DNA from: Kitasatospora gansuensis
Lineage (GTDB): Bacteria; Actinomycetota; Actinomycetes; Streptomycetales; Streptomycetaceae
Direction: 5' to 3'
Length of the DNA stretch: 64,000 bases
NCBI RefSeq assembly: GCF_014203705.1
Contig: NZ_JACHJR010000001.1
Coordinates: 558,001 to 622,000, forward strand
Shown: positions 34,019-42,109 of the stretch, one piece after another
Position numbering within the stretch: the stretch's first letter is position 1
Layout: every line of letters starts with the position of its first letter
Notes under the pieces: generated by a model
Told to the model about the DNA's origin: nothing
What the model saw: only the letters and a program-made list of their open reading frames with translations
Databases searched by the model: none
Program-made: the position numbers and the translations under genes

Positions 34019-34453
34019 ATGCCTGCTGCCGAACAGCCCTCCCGCACCGTTGCGGAGGACGACGAACGCTTCGACCTCGACGACTTCCCGGGGGTGGACC
34101 CGGGCGAGCTGGAGACCTGGGACATCTTCCGGGTGCACTGCCCGGAGTGCGACCGTCCGATCGCCCTGCTCGGCGACGAGGACCGGCTGCCGCAGCACGC
34201 GGTGCTGCCGACCGCCTGGCACCCCTTCTCCCCCGCGCTGTGCGCCGGCACCGGCGCCCCCACCGACGACCTGACGGAGTGCGACTCGATCGAGCACGCC
34301 GCCGTCGAGAGTCTGGCGCTGGGCAGCTCCCCCGCCGAGTTCGACTGGCGCACCCACCCGTTCTCGCACGCGAGCGCCCCGGGCTCGGGCCCGCTGGAGC
34401 GCCGCTCGCGGGTCCCCGCCCAGCGCTCGCGGGCCGGCCTGGTCCGGCACTGA
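34019..34453 (+). CDS. Small acidic hypothetical protein
   Basis: 144 residues from ATG 34019 with GAGGGGGAT upstream. The sequence is rich in Asp/Glu at the start (EDDERFDLDDFPGVDPGELE) and contains HCPECDRPIALLGDEDRLPQ, a CPxC pair that might bind zinc; a later Cys in ALCAGTGAP and one in TECDS could complete a site. The end is Arg/Ser-rich. No domain recognised. I believe similar proteins exist across Streptomyces, but this is from memory. Transcribed divergently from the Lrp regulator across twin palindromes, so perhaps its target. Confidence 0.7.
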   Translation: MPAAEQPSRTVAEDDERFDLDDFPGVDPGELETWDIFRVHCPECDRPIALLGDEDRLPQHAVLPTAWHPFSPALCAGTGAPTDDLTECDSIEHAAVESLALGSSPAEFDWRTHPFSHASAPGSGPLERRSRVPAQRSRAGLVRH

Positions 34454-34461
34454 CACCACCC

Positions 34462-34497
34462 CGGTCCGGCGCCCGCCGTCGGGCGGGCGCCGGACCG
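34462..34497. terminator. Bidirectional hairpin terminator
   Basis: A 15-bp perfect stem (cggtccggcgcccgc and complement) with a 6-base loop fills the gap between the convergent 34019 gene and the acyl-CoA dehydrogenase gene. Confidence 0.82.
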
Positions 34498-34501
34498 CCG
34501 G

Positions 34502-35665
34502 TCAGCGGCCGGTCAGGTGACGGCCGATCACCAGGCGCTGGATCTGGTTGGTGCCCTCGACGATCTGCAGCACCTTCGCCTCCCGCATGTACCGCTCGGC
34601 CGCGTAGTCCTGGGTGTAGCCGTACCCGCCGAGCACCTGGACGGCGTCGGTGGTGACCGCCATCGCGGCGTCGGTGCAGAACAGCTTGGCCATCGCGGCC
34701 TCCTTGGAGAACGCCATCCCGGCGTCCCGGCGGCGGGCCGCCGCGAGGTAGAGCGCGCGCCCGGCCTCGACCTTGGTGGCCATGTCGGCCAGCATGAAGG
34801 ACAGGCCCTGGAACTCGGCGATCGGGCGGCCGAACTGCTGCCGGGTCCCCGCGTACTCCACCGCGAGGTCGAGCGCGGCCTGGGCCACGCCGATCGCGCA
34901 GGCGGCGATGCCGAGCCGGCCCGAGTCCAGCGCGGAGAGCGCGATCTGGAAGCCCTGTCCCTCCTCGCCGATCAGGCGGTCGCGGTCCACCCGGACGCCG
35001 TCGAAGTGGATCTGGGCGGTGGGCGAGCTGCGCATGCCCATCTTGTGCTCCGGCGGGGCGGCCGACAGGCCGGTGCTGTCGCCGGGCACCAGCAGGCAGC
35101 TGATCCCGCGTGCTCCGTCCACGCCGGTGCGGGCCATCGTGCTGTAGAAGTCGGCGTGCCCGCCGTGGGTGATCCAGGCCTTGGTGCCGTTCACCACGTA
35201 CTGCTCGCCGTCCAGGTCGGCCCGGGTGCGCAGCGCGGCGGCGTCCGACCCCGACTGCGGCTCGGAGAGGCAGTACGCGCCGAGCTGCTCGCCGCCGAGC
35301 ATGCCGGGCAGCCAGCGCTCGCGCTGGGCGTCGGTGCCGAAGGTGGCGAGCGCGTGGCAGGACAGCGTGTGCACGCTGACGCCGAGCCCGACGGCCAGCC
35401 AGCCGGCCGCCAGCTCCTCCAGCACCTGGAGGTAGACCTCGTACGGCTGCCCGCCGCCGCCGTGCTGCTCCTCGTACGGCAGCGAGAGCAGCCCGGCCTC
35501 GCCGAGGGTGCCGAACACCTCGCGCGGGAACCGGCCGGCCGCCTCGTCCTCGGCGGCGCGCGGCTCCACCTCGTTGCGCACCAGGTCCCGGGTCAGGGCG
35601 AGCAGCTCCCTGGCCTCCTCGCTGGGAAGCTGACGGTCCACGGGCTTGGCAGCGGCGGGGGTCAT
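34502..35665 (-). CDS. Acyl-CoA dehydrogenase
   Basis: 387 residues from ATG 35665 with GAGGAGG upstream. All acyl-CoA dehydrogenase segments are present: N-terminal helical domain, the signature YCLSEPQSGSDAAALRTRA, the FAD strand KAWITHGGHADFYSTMAR, and the C-terminal AVQVLGGYGYTQDYAAERYMREAK with LQIVEGTNQIQRLVIGRHL. In short-chain members the catalytic base is the Glu in IVEGTNQIQ, seen here. It oxidises an acyl-CoA to the trans-2-enoyl-CoA and passes electrons to ETF. Chain length and pathway not determinable. Single gene, with a terminator after it. Confidence 0.95.
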   Translation of the reverse strand: MTPAAAKPVDRQLPSEEARELLALTRDLVRNEVEPRAAEDEAAGRFPREVFGTLGEAGLLSLPYEEQHGGGGQPYEVYLQVLEELAAGWLAVGLGVSVHTLSCHALATFGTDAQRERWLPGMLGGEQLGAYCLSEPQSGSDAAALRTRADLDGEQYVVNGTKAWITHGGHADFYSTMARTGVDGARGISCLLVPGDSTGLSAAPPEHKMGMRSSPTAQIHFDGVRVDRDRLIGEEGQGFQIALSALDSGRLGIAACAIGVAQAALDLAVEYAGTRQQFGRPIAEFQGLSFMLADMATKVEAGRALYLAAARRRDAGMAFSKEAAMAKLFCTDAAMAVTTDAVQVLGGYGYTQDYAAERYMREAKVLQIVEGTNQIQRLVIGRHLTGR

Positions 35666-35884
35666 GACGGTACGTCGCCTCCTCGGTCGGGCGCCGGTCC
35701 CTGGGGGTCGGGGACGGCACGGCAGGTCGGCCAGGGGCGGCACCGGGTCGCGGTGAACGCCCGTTCACTGGGCTTGGCGATGTGAGTATGCCCGATACCG
35801 GGCGCGCCGTCACCGTCCGATTCGGCGCATCACCCGAACACCGGTGCCATCATGTCCGGCCGGGTCCGACCGTAAAGTGGGGCG

Positions 35885-36478
35885 ATGACCCGATCCGAGC
35901 TGATTTCGCTGGCCACCGAGCTGCGCGCGCTGCCGCCGTCCTGCGGTCCGGTGCGGCTGGTCGCGGTGGACGGGCACGCCGGGTCGGGGAAGACCACCTT
36001 CGCCGCCCGGCTGGCGGTGGCGCTCGGCGGGGCACCGGTGGTGCACCTGGACGACCTGGCCACCCACACCGAGCCGTTCGGCTGGCCGGAGCGGCTGCGG
36101 ACCCAGCTGCTCGACCCGCTGAGCCGGGGCGAGGACGCCGAGCACCGGGTCTACGACTGGGTGGCGCACCGCTTCGCGGGCAGCCGCCGGGTGCCCGCCG
36201 AGCCCGTGGTGCTGATCGAGGGGGTCGGCGCCGGGAGGCGCGAACTCCGGCCCCTGCTGGCCCGGTTGATCTGGCTGGAGCTGGACCAGCCGGCCGCCAG
36301 GGCCCGCGGCGAGCGGCGGGACGGACCGGAACTGGCCGAGTTCTGGGAGGGCTGGAGCCGGGCCGAGCTGGCCCACTTCGCCGCCGACCCGAGCCGTCCG
36401 TACGCCGACATGCTGGTGCACGGAGTCACCGGGCGGATCGTCCGGAGCACCCACGGTGAGCCTGTGCGATGCCCTTGA
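35885..36478 (+). CDS. P-loop NTPase, uridine kinase-like
   Basis: 197 residues, ATG 35885. Walker A is VAVDGHAGSGKTTFAARLA; VVHLDDLATHTEPFGWPERL follows where uridine/pantothenate kinases have their D-D-F-Y motif; VVLIEGVGAGRREL corresponds to the E-G strand, and RRDGPELAEFWEGW to the lid region. Kinases of this shape phosphorylate nucleosides or small hydroxyl compounds, but the nucleoside-binding residues are not convincing, so only 'small-molecule kinase-like' is justified. No neighbouring pathway genes. A promoter starts within its last codons (36475-36503). Confidence 0.82.
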   Translation: MTRSELISLATELRALPPSCGPVRLVAVDGHAGSGKTTFAARLAVALGGAPVVHLDDLATHTEPFGWPERLRTQLLDPLSRGEDAEHRVYDWVAHRFAGSRRVPAEPVVLIEGVGAGRRELRPLLARLIWLELDQPAARARGERRDGPELAEFWEGWSRAELAHFAADPSRPYADMLVHGVTGRIVRSTHGEPVRCP

Positions 36479-36503
36479 CCTGGGCAGTCGTCAGGACTTA
36501 GGT
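36475..36503 (+). promoter_or_regulatory. Housekeeping-type promoter (TTGACC-17-TTAGGT)
   Basis: TTGACC at 36475-36480 and TTAGGT at 36498-36503 with a 17-base spacer match the HrdB-type consensus. It overlaps the stop codon of the upstream kinase-like gene. Transcription would begin near 36510 and run into two hairpins, the second a likely terminator. Confidence 0.6.
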
Positions 36504-36509
36504 TCTCCT

Positions 36510-36590
36510 CAGCGCGAAAGTAGTTGATCGCGCAACATTAGACGCGGCACCTCCGGCTTGTTCCCCCGTGAGCCGGAGGTGCCGTTCTTC
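36510..36590 (+). ncRNA. Candidate small RNA or terminated leader
   Basis: Downstream of the promoter lies a roughly 80-base unit with a 6-bp stem (gcgcga / tcgcgc, 36512-36533) followed by a 14-bp perfect hairpin (36545-36584, arms cggcacctccggct and complement, 12-base loop) and then gttcttcg. It has no ORF. Either it is a stand-alone small RNA, or the second hairpin is simply the terminator of the 35885 gene, or it attenuates the EccA-like gene 120 bases further on. Confidence 0.4.
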
Positions 36591-36709
36591 GTGCCCCAAC
36601 CACCGCCCGCCCGGCCGGATTTGACTCCGCGCGGCACCCTTCCGGATCAGCCCGGCGCCGGTACGATTCCTGGCAGGGGGTGCCTTCGGTGCACACGGCG
36701 GGGGGCTGA

Positions 36710-38542
36710 GTGACAGTGGACAGTTCCGGTACTGCGGGACCCGAGCGGCTGGCCGACCGCGCCTGGCTGCGCGGCATGGACGCCTATGCCGCCGGGTCGT
36801 ACGCCCGCGCGGAGGAGGAGTTCCGCACCGCGGTCGAACTCGACCCGGGGATGGCCGACGCCTGGCTCGGCCTGCACGCGCTGCGCTGCGACACCGCGGG
36901 CGCGCTGCTCGCCATGCACCGCCACCAGAAACGATTCGGCGAGCAGCGGGCCAGGCACCGACGGCCGCTCAGTTCCTGGTTCTGGCTGGGCTGGTGGGTG
37001 CAGCCCGTGCTGGAGGACGGCCGCGACCTCGCGCTGGCGCACGCCTCGCACTGGCTGGACGGCCGGCACCTGGCCGAGCTGGACACCGCGCTGGCCGGCT
37101 GCCCGGAGCCGGAGCAGGACCCCTCGGTCCGCTTCCTGCACGCCTGCCGCTCCTACCTGCTCAAGGACTGGGAGCAACTCATCAGGGACACCGACCAGTT
37201 GCTCGACGACCAGCTGCTCGGCATCGAGGCCGGACTGTTCGCCGGGATGGCCCGGGTCCGGCTCGACATGTGCGCCCAGGCCCAGCACCCGCTGGCCGCC
37301 TCGCTGGCCCGCTGCCGGTCCGAACAGCCGCAGCGCAAGGAGCTGCGCTACTGGCTGGCCCGCGCCTACGAGGGCTCCGGGCGCAGCGCCGCCGCACTCC
37401 CGCTCTACCGCGCGGTGCACCGGGCCGACCCCGGCTTCATGGACACCGCCGCCCGGCTGGCCGCCATCGCCACCGAGGACGGGGTGCTCGACACCCTGGT
37501 CCCGGTGGACGACAGCGGCGGCGAACTCCCGATGCCCGACGAGGACTTCGTCCCGTTCTTCGAGCTCGACGAGACCCCGGCCGTCGCTCCCCCGGCCGCC
37601 GCCCCCGAGCCCACCCCGCTGCCGGTCCGGGCCGAGGCCCCCGTCGCGGCCGGGCCGGCCGACCGGACCGCGCACCGGTGGCACGGCCCGCAGAGCCTGG
37701 ACGCGGCGCTCGCCGAACTGGAGCAGATGGTCGGCCTCGAACCGGTCAAGCGCCAAGTCCGGGCGCTCTCCGCGCAGTTACGGATGTCCCGGCTGCGGGC
37801 CGACCAGGAGCTGCCGGTGCAGCCGCCGAAGCGGCACTTCGTCTTCTCCGGCCCCTCCGGCACCGGCAAGACCACGGTGGCCCGGATCCTCGGCCAGGTC
37901 TTCCACGCCCTCGGCCTGCTCTCCGGCGACCACCTGGTGGAGGCCCAACGAGCCGACCTGGTCGGTGAGTTCCTCGGCCAGACGGCGGTCAAGGCGAACG
38001 AGCTGATCGACTCCGCGCTGGACGGGGTGCTCTTCATCGACGAGGCGTACAGCCTCTCCAACTCCGGCTACAGCAAGGGCGACGCGTACGGCGACGAGGC
38101 GCTCCAGGTGTTGCTGAAGCGCGCCGAGGACAACCGCGACCGGCTGGTGGTGATCCTGGCCGGCTACCCCGAGGGCATGAACCGGCTGCTGGCCACCAAC
38201 CCCGGCCTCAACTCCCGCTTCACCACCCGGGTCGACTTCCCCAGCTACCGCCCCACCGAGCTGACCGCGATCGGCCGCACCCTGGCCTCCGGCGGCGGCG
38301 ACGACTGGGACCGGGACGCCACCGAGGAGCTGGCCAGCATCTGCGCCCACGTGGTCCGCGAGGGCTGGATCGACAACCTCGGCAACGGACGCTTCATCAG
38401 GACCCTGTACGAGAAGTCCTGCGCCTACCGCGACCTGCGCCTCTCCGCCCTCCCCGGCACCCCGTCCCGCGAGGACCTGGCCACCCTCCGCCTCCCCGAC
38501 CTGGTCCAGGCGTACGGCGAACTGATCGACGGCCGGAGCTGA
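36710..38542 (+). CDS. EccA-like AAA+ ATPase with TPR N-terminus
   Basis: 610 residues, GTG 36710 behind GGGGGG. Residues about 15-250 are helical TPR-like repeats (AEEEFRTAVELDPGMADAWLGL). After a Pro/Ala linker (about 275-325) the CbxX/CfxQ-type AAA+ domain follows: Walker A SGPSGTGKTTVARILG, Walker B GVLFIDEAYSL, arginine-finger region ATNPGLNSRFTTRV. Length and order match EccA, the cytosolic ATPase of type VII (ESX) secretion, which acts on the secreted substrate complexes. None of the other ESX genes (EccB, EccC, EccD, MycP or WXG100 proteins) is near. It may serve a distant ESX locus or act as a stand-alone remodeller. Confidence 0.85.
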   Translation: MTVDSSGTAGPERLADRAWLRGMDAYAAGSYARAEEEFRTAVELDPGMADAWLGLHALRCDTAGALLAMHRHQKRFGEQRARHRRPLSSWFWLGWWVQPVLEDGRDLALAHASHWLDGRHLAELDTALAGCPEPEQDPSVRFLHACRSYLLKDWEQLIRDTDQLLDDQLLGIEAGLFAGMARVRLDMCAQAQHPLAASLARCRSEQPQRKELRYWLARAYEGSGRSAAALPLYRAVHRADPGFMDTAARLAAIATEDGVLDTLVPVDDSGGELPMPDEDFVPFFELDETPAVAPPAAAPEPTPLPVRAEAPVAAGPADRTAHRWHGPQSLDAALAELEQMVGLEPVKRQVRALSAQLRMSRLRADQELPVQPPKRHFVFSGPSGTGKTTVARILGQVFHALGLLSGDHLVEAQRADLVGEFLGQTAVKANELIDSALDGVLFIDEAYSLSNSGYSKGDAYGDEALQVLLKRAEDNRDRLVVILAGYPEGMNRLLATNPGLNSRFTTRVDFPSYRPTELTAIGRTLASGGGDDWDRDATEELASICAHVVREGWIDNLGNGRFIRTLYEKSCAYRDLRLSALPGTPSREDLATLRLPDLVQAYGELIDGRS

Positions 38543-38545
38543 GCA

Positions 38546-38579
38546 GAGGGGCCTCCCGGCACCGGCCGGGAAGCCCCTC
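38546..38579. terminator. Bidirectional hairpin terminator
   Basis: Two 7-bp stem segments with one internal mismatch (gaggggc-tcccggc / gccggga-gcccctc, loop accg) fill the gap between the convergent EccA-like gene and the KPPMK-repeat gene. Confidence 0.78.
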
Positions 38580-38592
38580 ACTCACGGCACCG

Positions 38593-38910
38593 CTAGGCGA
38601 CCGCGCCCTTGGCGGGCTTGGGTGCGGCGACCTTCATCGGGGGCTTCATCAGCGCCACGACGGCCTTCATCGGCGGCTTCCCGACCACGGGAGCCGCGGT
38701 CTTGGCGCCCGGCTTCTTCGCCGCGACCACCGCCTTCATCGGCGGCTTCGGGAGCTCGTGGCCCGCCACCGCGGGAGCGGGCGCGGCCACGGCGGCCGGC
38801 AGCAGGCCCGCCGCCAGCGCGCCGCCCGCGAGGGCCAGCCTGGCTCGGTTGCGCCGCTTCGGCGCGGTGTTCCCGGTGGTGCTGTCGTCGTGCTCCTGGC
38901 GCGGTGTCAT
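38593..38910 (-). CDS. Small secreted or membrane-tethered basic protein with KPPMK repeats
   Basis: 105 residues from ATG 38910 behind GGGAGGG. Arg-rich residues 24-31 precede one hydrophobic segment (LALAGGALAAGLLPAAVAA), a signal peptide or anchor. The remaining 55 residues contain KPPMK three times, two of them as KPPMKAVVA, spaced by Ala/Val/Lys-rich stretches, with almost no acidic residues. So the exported part is a short, strongly basic, Pro-Lys repeat. I do not recognise the family. The repeat could bind teichoic acids, nucleic acid or membrane; this is speculation. It has its own terminator. Confidence 0.7.
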   Translation of the reverse strand: MTPRQEHDDSTTGNTAPKRRNRARLALAGGALAAGLLPAAVAAPAPAVAGHELPKPPMKAVVAAKKPGAKTAAPVVGKPPMKAVVALMKPPMKVAAPKPAKGAVA

Positions 38911-39050
38911 ACCGGTCCCTCCCCATGGCCCGCAGCGGCGGGCCGACCTGCCGGAGCCCGGCGGGCTCCCTGCCCGAAGGCTAGGGGCCACGCCGGGCTC
39001 CGACAAGCAAATCCGTTGCGTGCCAAGCAGGTTGGCAAGAACAGAGCGGA

Positions 39051-40085
39051 CTACACCGTCCGGTGGTCCGGGTCGTGCATCTCGCCGACCAGCTCCTCCA
39101 GGACGTCCTCCAGTGCGACCAGGCCCAGCGGCTTGCCGTCCTGGTCCACCACGGCCGCCAGGTGGGAGGCGGCCCGGCGCATCGCGCCCAGCGCGTCGTC
39201 CAGCGGCAGCTTGCCCGGCAGCACCGTCACCGGGCGCCAGAGCCGGGCCGGCATCGGGGCGTCCCGGTCCTCGACGTCCAGCACGTCCTTGACGTGCAGG
39301 TAGCCGAGCACGGCGCCCTCCGTGTCGACCAGCGGGAAGCGGGAGAACCCGGTCCGCACCGCGAGCTCCTCGATCTCGGCGGCGGTCACCGTGCTGCCGA
39401 CCGTGACCAGCTGGTCGGCGGGCAGCAGCACGTCGGTGACCGGGCGGCCGCCCAGCTCCAGCGCGTCCTCCAGCCGCTCCTGGCGGCCCTCGTCGAGCAG
39501 GCCCGCCTCCTTGGAGTCGGTCAGCAGGTAGAGCAACTGCTCGGTGGTGAAGACCGACTCGACCTCGTCCTTGGCCTCCACCTTGACCAGCCGCAGCAGG
39601 CCGTTGGCGAAGGCGTTCAGGAACCGGATCACCGGGCCGAGCCAGCGGGCCAGCCGGTCCAGCGGCGGGCCGAGCCAGAGCGCGGCCTTCTCGGGACCGG
39701 CCAGCGCGATGTTCTTCGGGACCATCTCGCCGACCACCATGTGCAGGAAGACCACCAGGGCCAGCGCCAGCACGTAGCCGATCGGGTGGATCAGCTGCTC
39801 CGGCACGCCGAAGGCCTCGAACGGGCCCTCCAGCAGGTGCGCGATGGTCGGCTCGGCCAGCGCGCCGAGCAGCAGCGAGCAGACCGTGATGCCGAGTTGG
39901 GCCGCCGCCAGCATGGCGGACACGTTGGACAGCGCGTGCAGCACCGTGCGGGCCCGCTTGTTGCCCGCCTCCGCCAGTGGCTCGATCTGGCTGCGCCGGA
40001 CCGAGATCACCGCGAACTCGGCGCCGACGAAGAAGCCGTTGCCGAGCAGCAGCAACAGCGAGGCGGCCAGTTGGAGCGCGGTCAT
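39051..40085 (-). CDS. CNNM/CBS-domain membrane protein (hemolysin C family), short copy
   Basis: 344 residues; starts at ATG 40085 with a 4-base ATGA overlap with the upstream gene, so translation is coupled. Residues 1-190 form the DUF21/CNNM transmembrane domain (LGNGFFVGAEFAVISVRRSQ, then VVGEMVPKNIALAGPEKAA, the conserved G-E-x-x-P-K). Two CBS domains follow, without the CorC-HlyC tail. CNNM/CorC-type proteins take part in magnesium or cobalt efflux and the CBS pair binds ATP-Mg. It forms a pair with the longer paralogue at 40082-41416, possibly as a heterodimer. Confidence 0.9.
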   Translation of the reverse strand: MTALQLAASLLLLLGNGFFVGAEFAVISVRRSQIEPLAEAGNKRARTVLHALSNVSAMLAAAQLGITVCSLLLGALAEPTIAHLLEGPFEAFGVPEQLIHPIGYVLALALVVFLHMVVGEMVPKNIALAGPEKAALWLGPPLDRLARWLGPVIRFLNAFANGLLRLVKVEAKDEVESVFTTEQLLYLLTDSKEAGLLDEGRQERLEDALELGGRPVTDVLLPADQLVTVGSTVTAAEIEELAVRTGFSRFPLVDTEGAVLGYLHVKDVLDVEDRDAPMPARLWRPVTVLPGKLPLDDALGAMRRAASHLAAVVDQDGKPLGLVALEDVLEELVGEMHDPDHRTV

Positions 40086-41416
40086 CGGTCCTCGTCCTCG
40101 GTGTGGGTGTGCCGGTCGACCCGCTCGACCAGCACCCGGCTGGTCCGGTGGCGTTCGACGCCGAGCACGGTGAATCGCCAGCCCGGAAGTGCCGCCTGCT
40201 CGCCCGGCGCCGGCAGCTTGCCGAGCAGGTCGGAGAGCAGGCCGCCGAGCGTCTCGTACGGCCCCTCGGGGGCGTACAGGCCGATCGCCTCCAGCTGGTC
40301 GGTCCTGGCCCGGCCGTCGGCCTCCCAGACCGGCAGACCGTCCTTCGGCGGCAGCTGCCGCAGTTCGGGGGTGTCGGCCCGGTCGTGCTCGTCCTGCACC
40401 TCGCCGACGATCTCCTCGACGATGTCCTCGATGGTCACCACGCCGGCCGTGCCGCCGTACTCGTCGACCACGATCGCCATCGGCTGTTCGCGGCGGAGCT
40501 GGTCCAGCAGCAGTTCGGCGGGCAGCGTCTCGGGCACCAGCAGGGCGGCGGTGGCGAGTTGGGCGACCCTGGTGTGCGAGCGGCGCTCGGCCGGCACCGC
40601 CAGGGCGTCCTTCAGGGTGACCGTGCCGGTGACCTCGTCCAGGTTGTCGGCGTAGACCGGGAACCTGGAGAAGCCGGTGGCCCGGGTCAGGTTGAGCACG
40701 TCCGAGGCGGTGGCGTCCCGCTGCAGGGCGGTCACGTCGACCCGGGGGGTCATCACGCTCTCGGCGGTCAGGTCGGCCAGGCTGAGGGTCTTCACGAAGA
40801 GGGTCGCGGACTGTTCGTCTATCGCGCCCTCCTTCGCGGAGTGCCGGGCCAGCGAGACCAGTTCGGCCGGGGTACGGGCGTGGCCGAGCTCCTCCTGCGG
40901 CTCGATGCCGAGGGCCCGCACCATCCGGTCGGCCGAGCCGTTCAGGAAGCTGATCAGCGGGCGGCAGGCGGCGGAGAACAGCCGCTGCGGACCGACCACC
41001 GCGTACGCGACCTGGATCGGGCGGGCGATCGCCCAGTTCTTCGGCACCAGTTCGCCGACCACCATCTGGAAGACGGTGGCCAGCAGCATGCCGACCGTGA
41101 CCGACACGCCGTGCGCGGCCGCGTCCGGCACCCCGACGGCGATGAAGACCGGGCTGAGCAGCACGGAGAGAGCCGGCGAGGCCAGCATGCCGACCACCAG
41201 GGAGGTGACGGTGATGCCGAGCTGGGCGCCGGAGAGCTGGAAGGAGAGCTGGCGGAGCGCCTTCAGGGTGCTCTCGGCCTTGCGGTCGCCGGTGGCGGCG
41301 GCGCGTTCGACGGCTCCACGGTCCACCGTGACGAGGGCGAACTCGGCGGCCACGAAGAGGCCGTTGGCGAGGATGAGCAGCACGGCCGCGAGCAACAGCA
41401 GCCAGGCGGTGATCAC
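40082..41416 (-). CDS. CNNM/CBS/CorC-HlyC membrane protein (hemolysin C family), long copy
   Basis: 444 residues, GTG 41416. The transmembrane domain opens ILANGLFVAAEFALVTVDRG and includes VVGELVPKNWAIARP. Two CBS domains are visible (ESVMTPRVDVTALQRDATA and PMAIVVDEYGGTAGVVTIED), and a C-terminal CorC-HlyC domain follows (LRQLPPKDGLPVWEADGRA through LPGWRFTVLGVERHRTSRV), which the downstream paralogue lacks. Probably a divalent-cation exporter subunit. The leader contains a 7-bp hairpin (cttccga-tga-tcggaag, 41429-41445) close to the start codon that might affect translation. Confidence 0.92.
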   Translation of the reverse strand: MITAWLLLLAAVLLILANGLFVAAEFALVTVDRGAVERAAATGDRKAESTLKALRQLSFQLSGAQLGITVTSLVVGMLASPALSVLLSPVFIAVGVPDAAAHGVSVTVGMLLATVFQMVVGELVPKNWAIARPIQVAYAVVGPQRLFSAACRPLISFLNGSADRMVRALGIEPQEELGHARTPAELVSLARHSAKEGAIDEQSATLFVKTLSLADLTAESVMTPRVDVTALQRDATASDVLNLTRATGFSRFPVYADNLDEVTGTVTLKDALAVPAERRSHTRVAQLATAALLVPETLPAELLLDQLRREQPMAIVVDEYGGTAGVVTIEDIVEEIVGEVQDEHDRADTPELRQLPPKDGLPVWEADGRARTDQLEAIGLYAPEGPYETLGGLLSDLLGKLPAPGEQAALPGWRFTVLGVERHRTSRVLVERVDRHTHTEDEDR

Positions 41417-41589
41417 AGTGCCGCCTGCCTTCCGATGATCGGAAGCGAGGCGGCGCGGGTACTACCGGACGGATCGTCCATCGAGGTGGGGAGTCACTCC
41501 TCTGGTCGTGGGTGGACAGGATGGGGCTTTGCCCCGGCTTTACCAGCGTAAACGATATCCGTACGAGGATAAGGAACCTGTTCGGCCCC

Positions 41590-42033
41590 TCAGTTCCGCG
41601 CCACGCCGTGGTCCTCGACCAGGTCGCGCAGCGCCCGGGCGGCCCGGACGGCCTGCTCCCGACCGCCCGCGGGCTGGATGCCGACGGCGGCCAGCGAGGT
41701 GCCGTCGGCGAGGTCGAGCATCACCCAGGGGTCGCCCTGACGGAAGTTCACCCGGACGATCTGCGGCCAGCTCAGCCGGTGCCGCCGGACGAAGTTGACC
41801 ACCGTGACGCCCTCGGCGTCGGCGCTCACCCGGGGGCGGGCCAGCATCAGGCCGACCGCCGAGAACAGCAGCCCGCTGACGAAGATCGCCACCCGGTCGT
41901 TGAACTGCCAGTTCGACGGCAGCGCGAAGGCCAGCGTGCTGAACAGCACCATCAGCAGGGCGCAGATCCCGGCCAGCACGGCACGGTTGCGGCGCGGCGC
42001 CCAGGTGACGGGCAGTTCGACGGGGCTGGACAC
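41590..42033 (-). CDS. PH-domain-like membrane protein
   Basis: 147 residues from GTG 42033 behind GGAGAG; upstream in-frame codons look non-coding. Two membrane helices (about residues 18-40 and 48-68), then a beta-rich domain: ARPRVSADAEGVTVVNFVRR, SWPQIVRVNFRQGDPWVMLDL, the pattern of bacterial PH-like (bPH2) proteins. The ending (RAARALRDLVEDHG) is helical. It lies downstream of hisG on the same strand in a position I recall as conserved in Streptomyces. Function unknown. Confidence 0.85.
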   Translation of the reverse strand: MSSPVELPVTWAPRRNRAVLAGICALLMVLFSTLAFALPSNWQFNDRVAIFVSGLLFSAVGLMLARPRVSADAEGVTVVNFVRRHRLSWPQIVRVNFRQGDPWVMLDLADGTSLAAVGIQPAGGREQAVRAARALRDLVEDHGVARN

Positions 42034-42109
42034 GGGGCTCTCCGGAGGGCGTCGGGACACACGAAAGCAGGGCGGAGCCGGCGTCAGCCGACCCCGCCCC
42101 GAAGACTCG

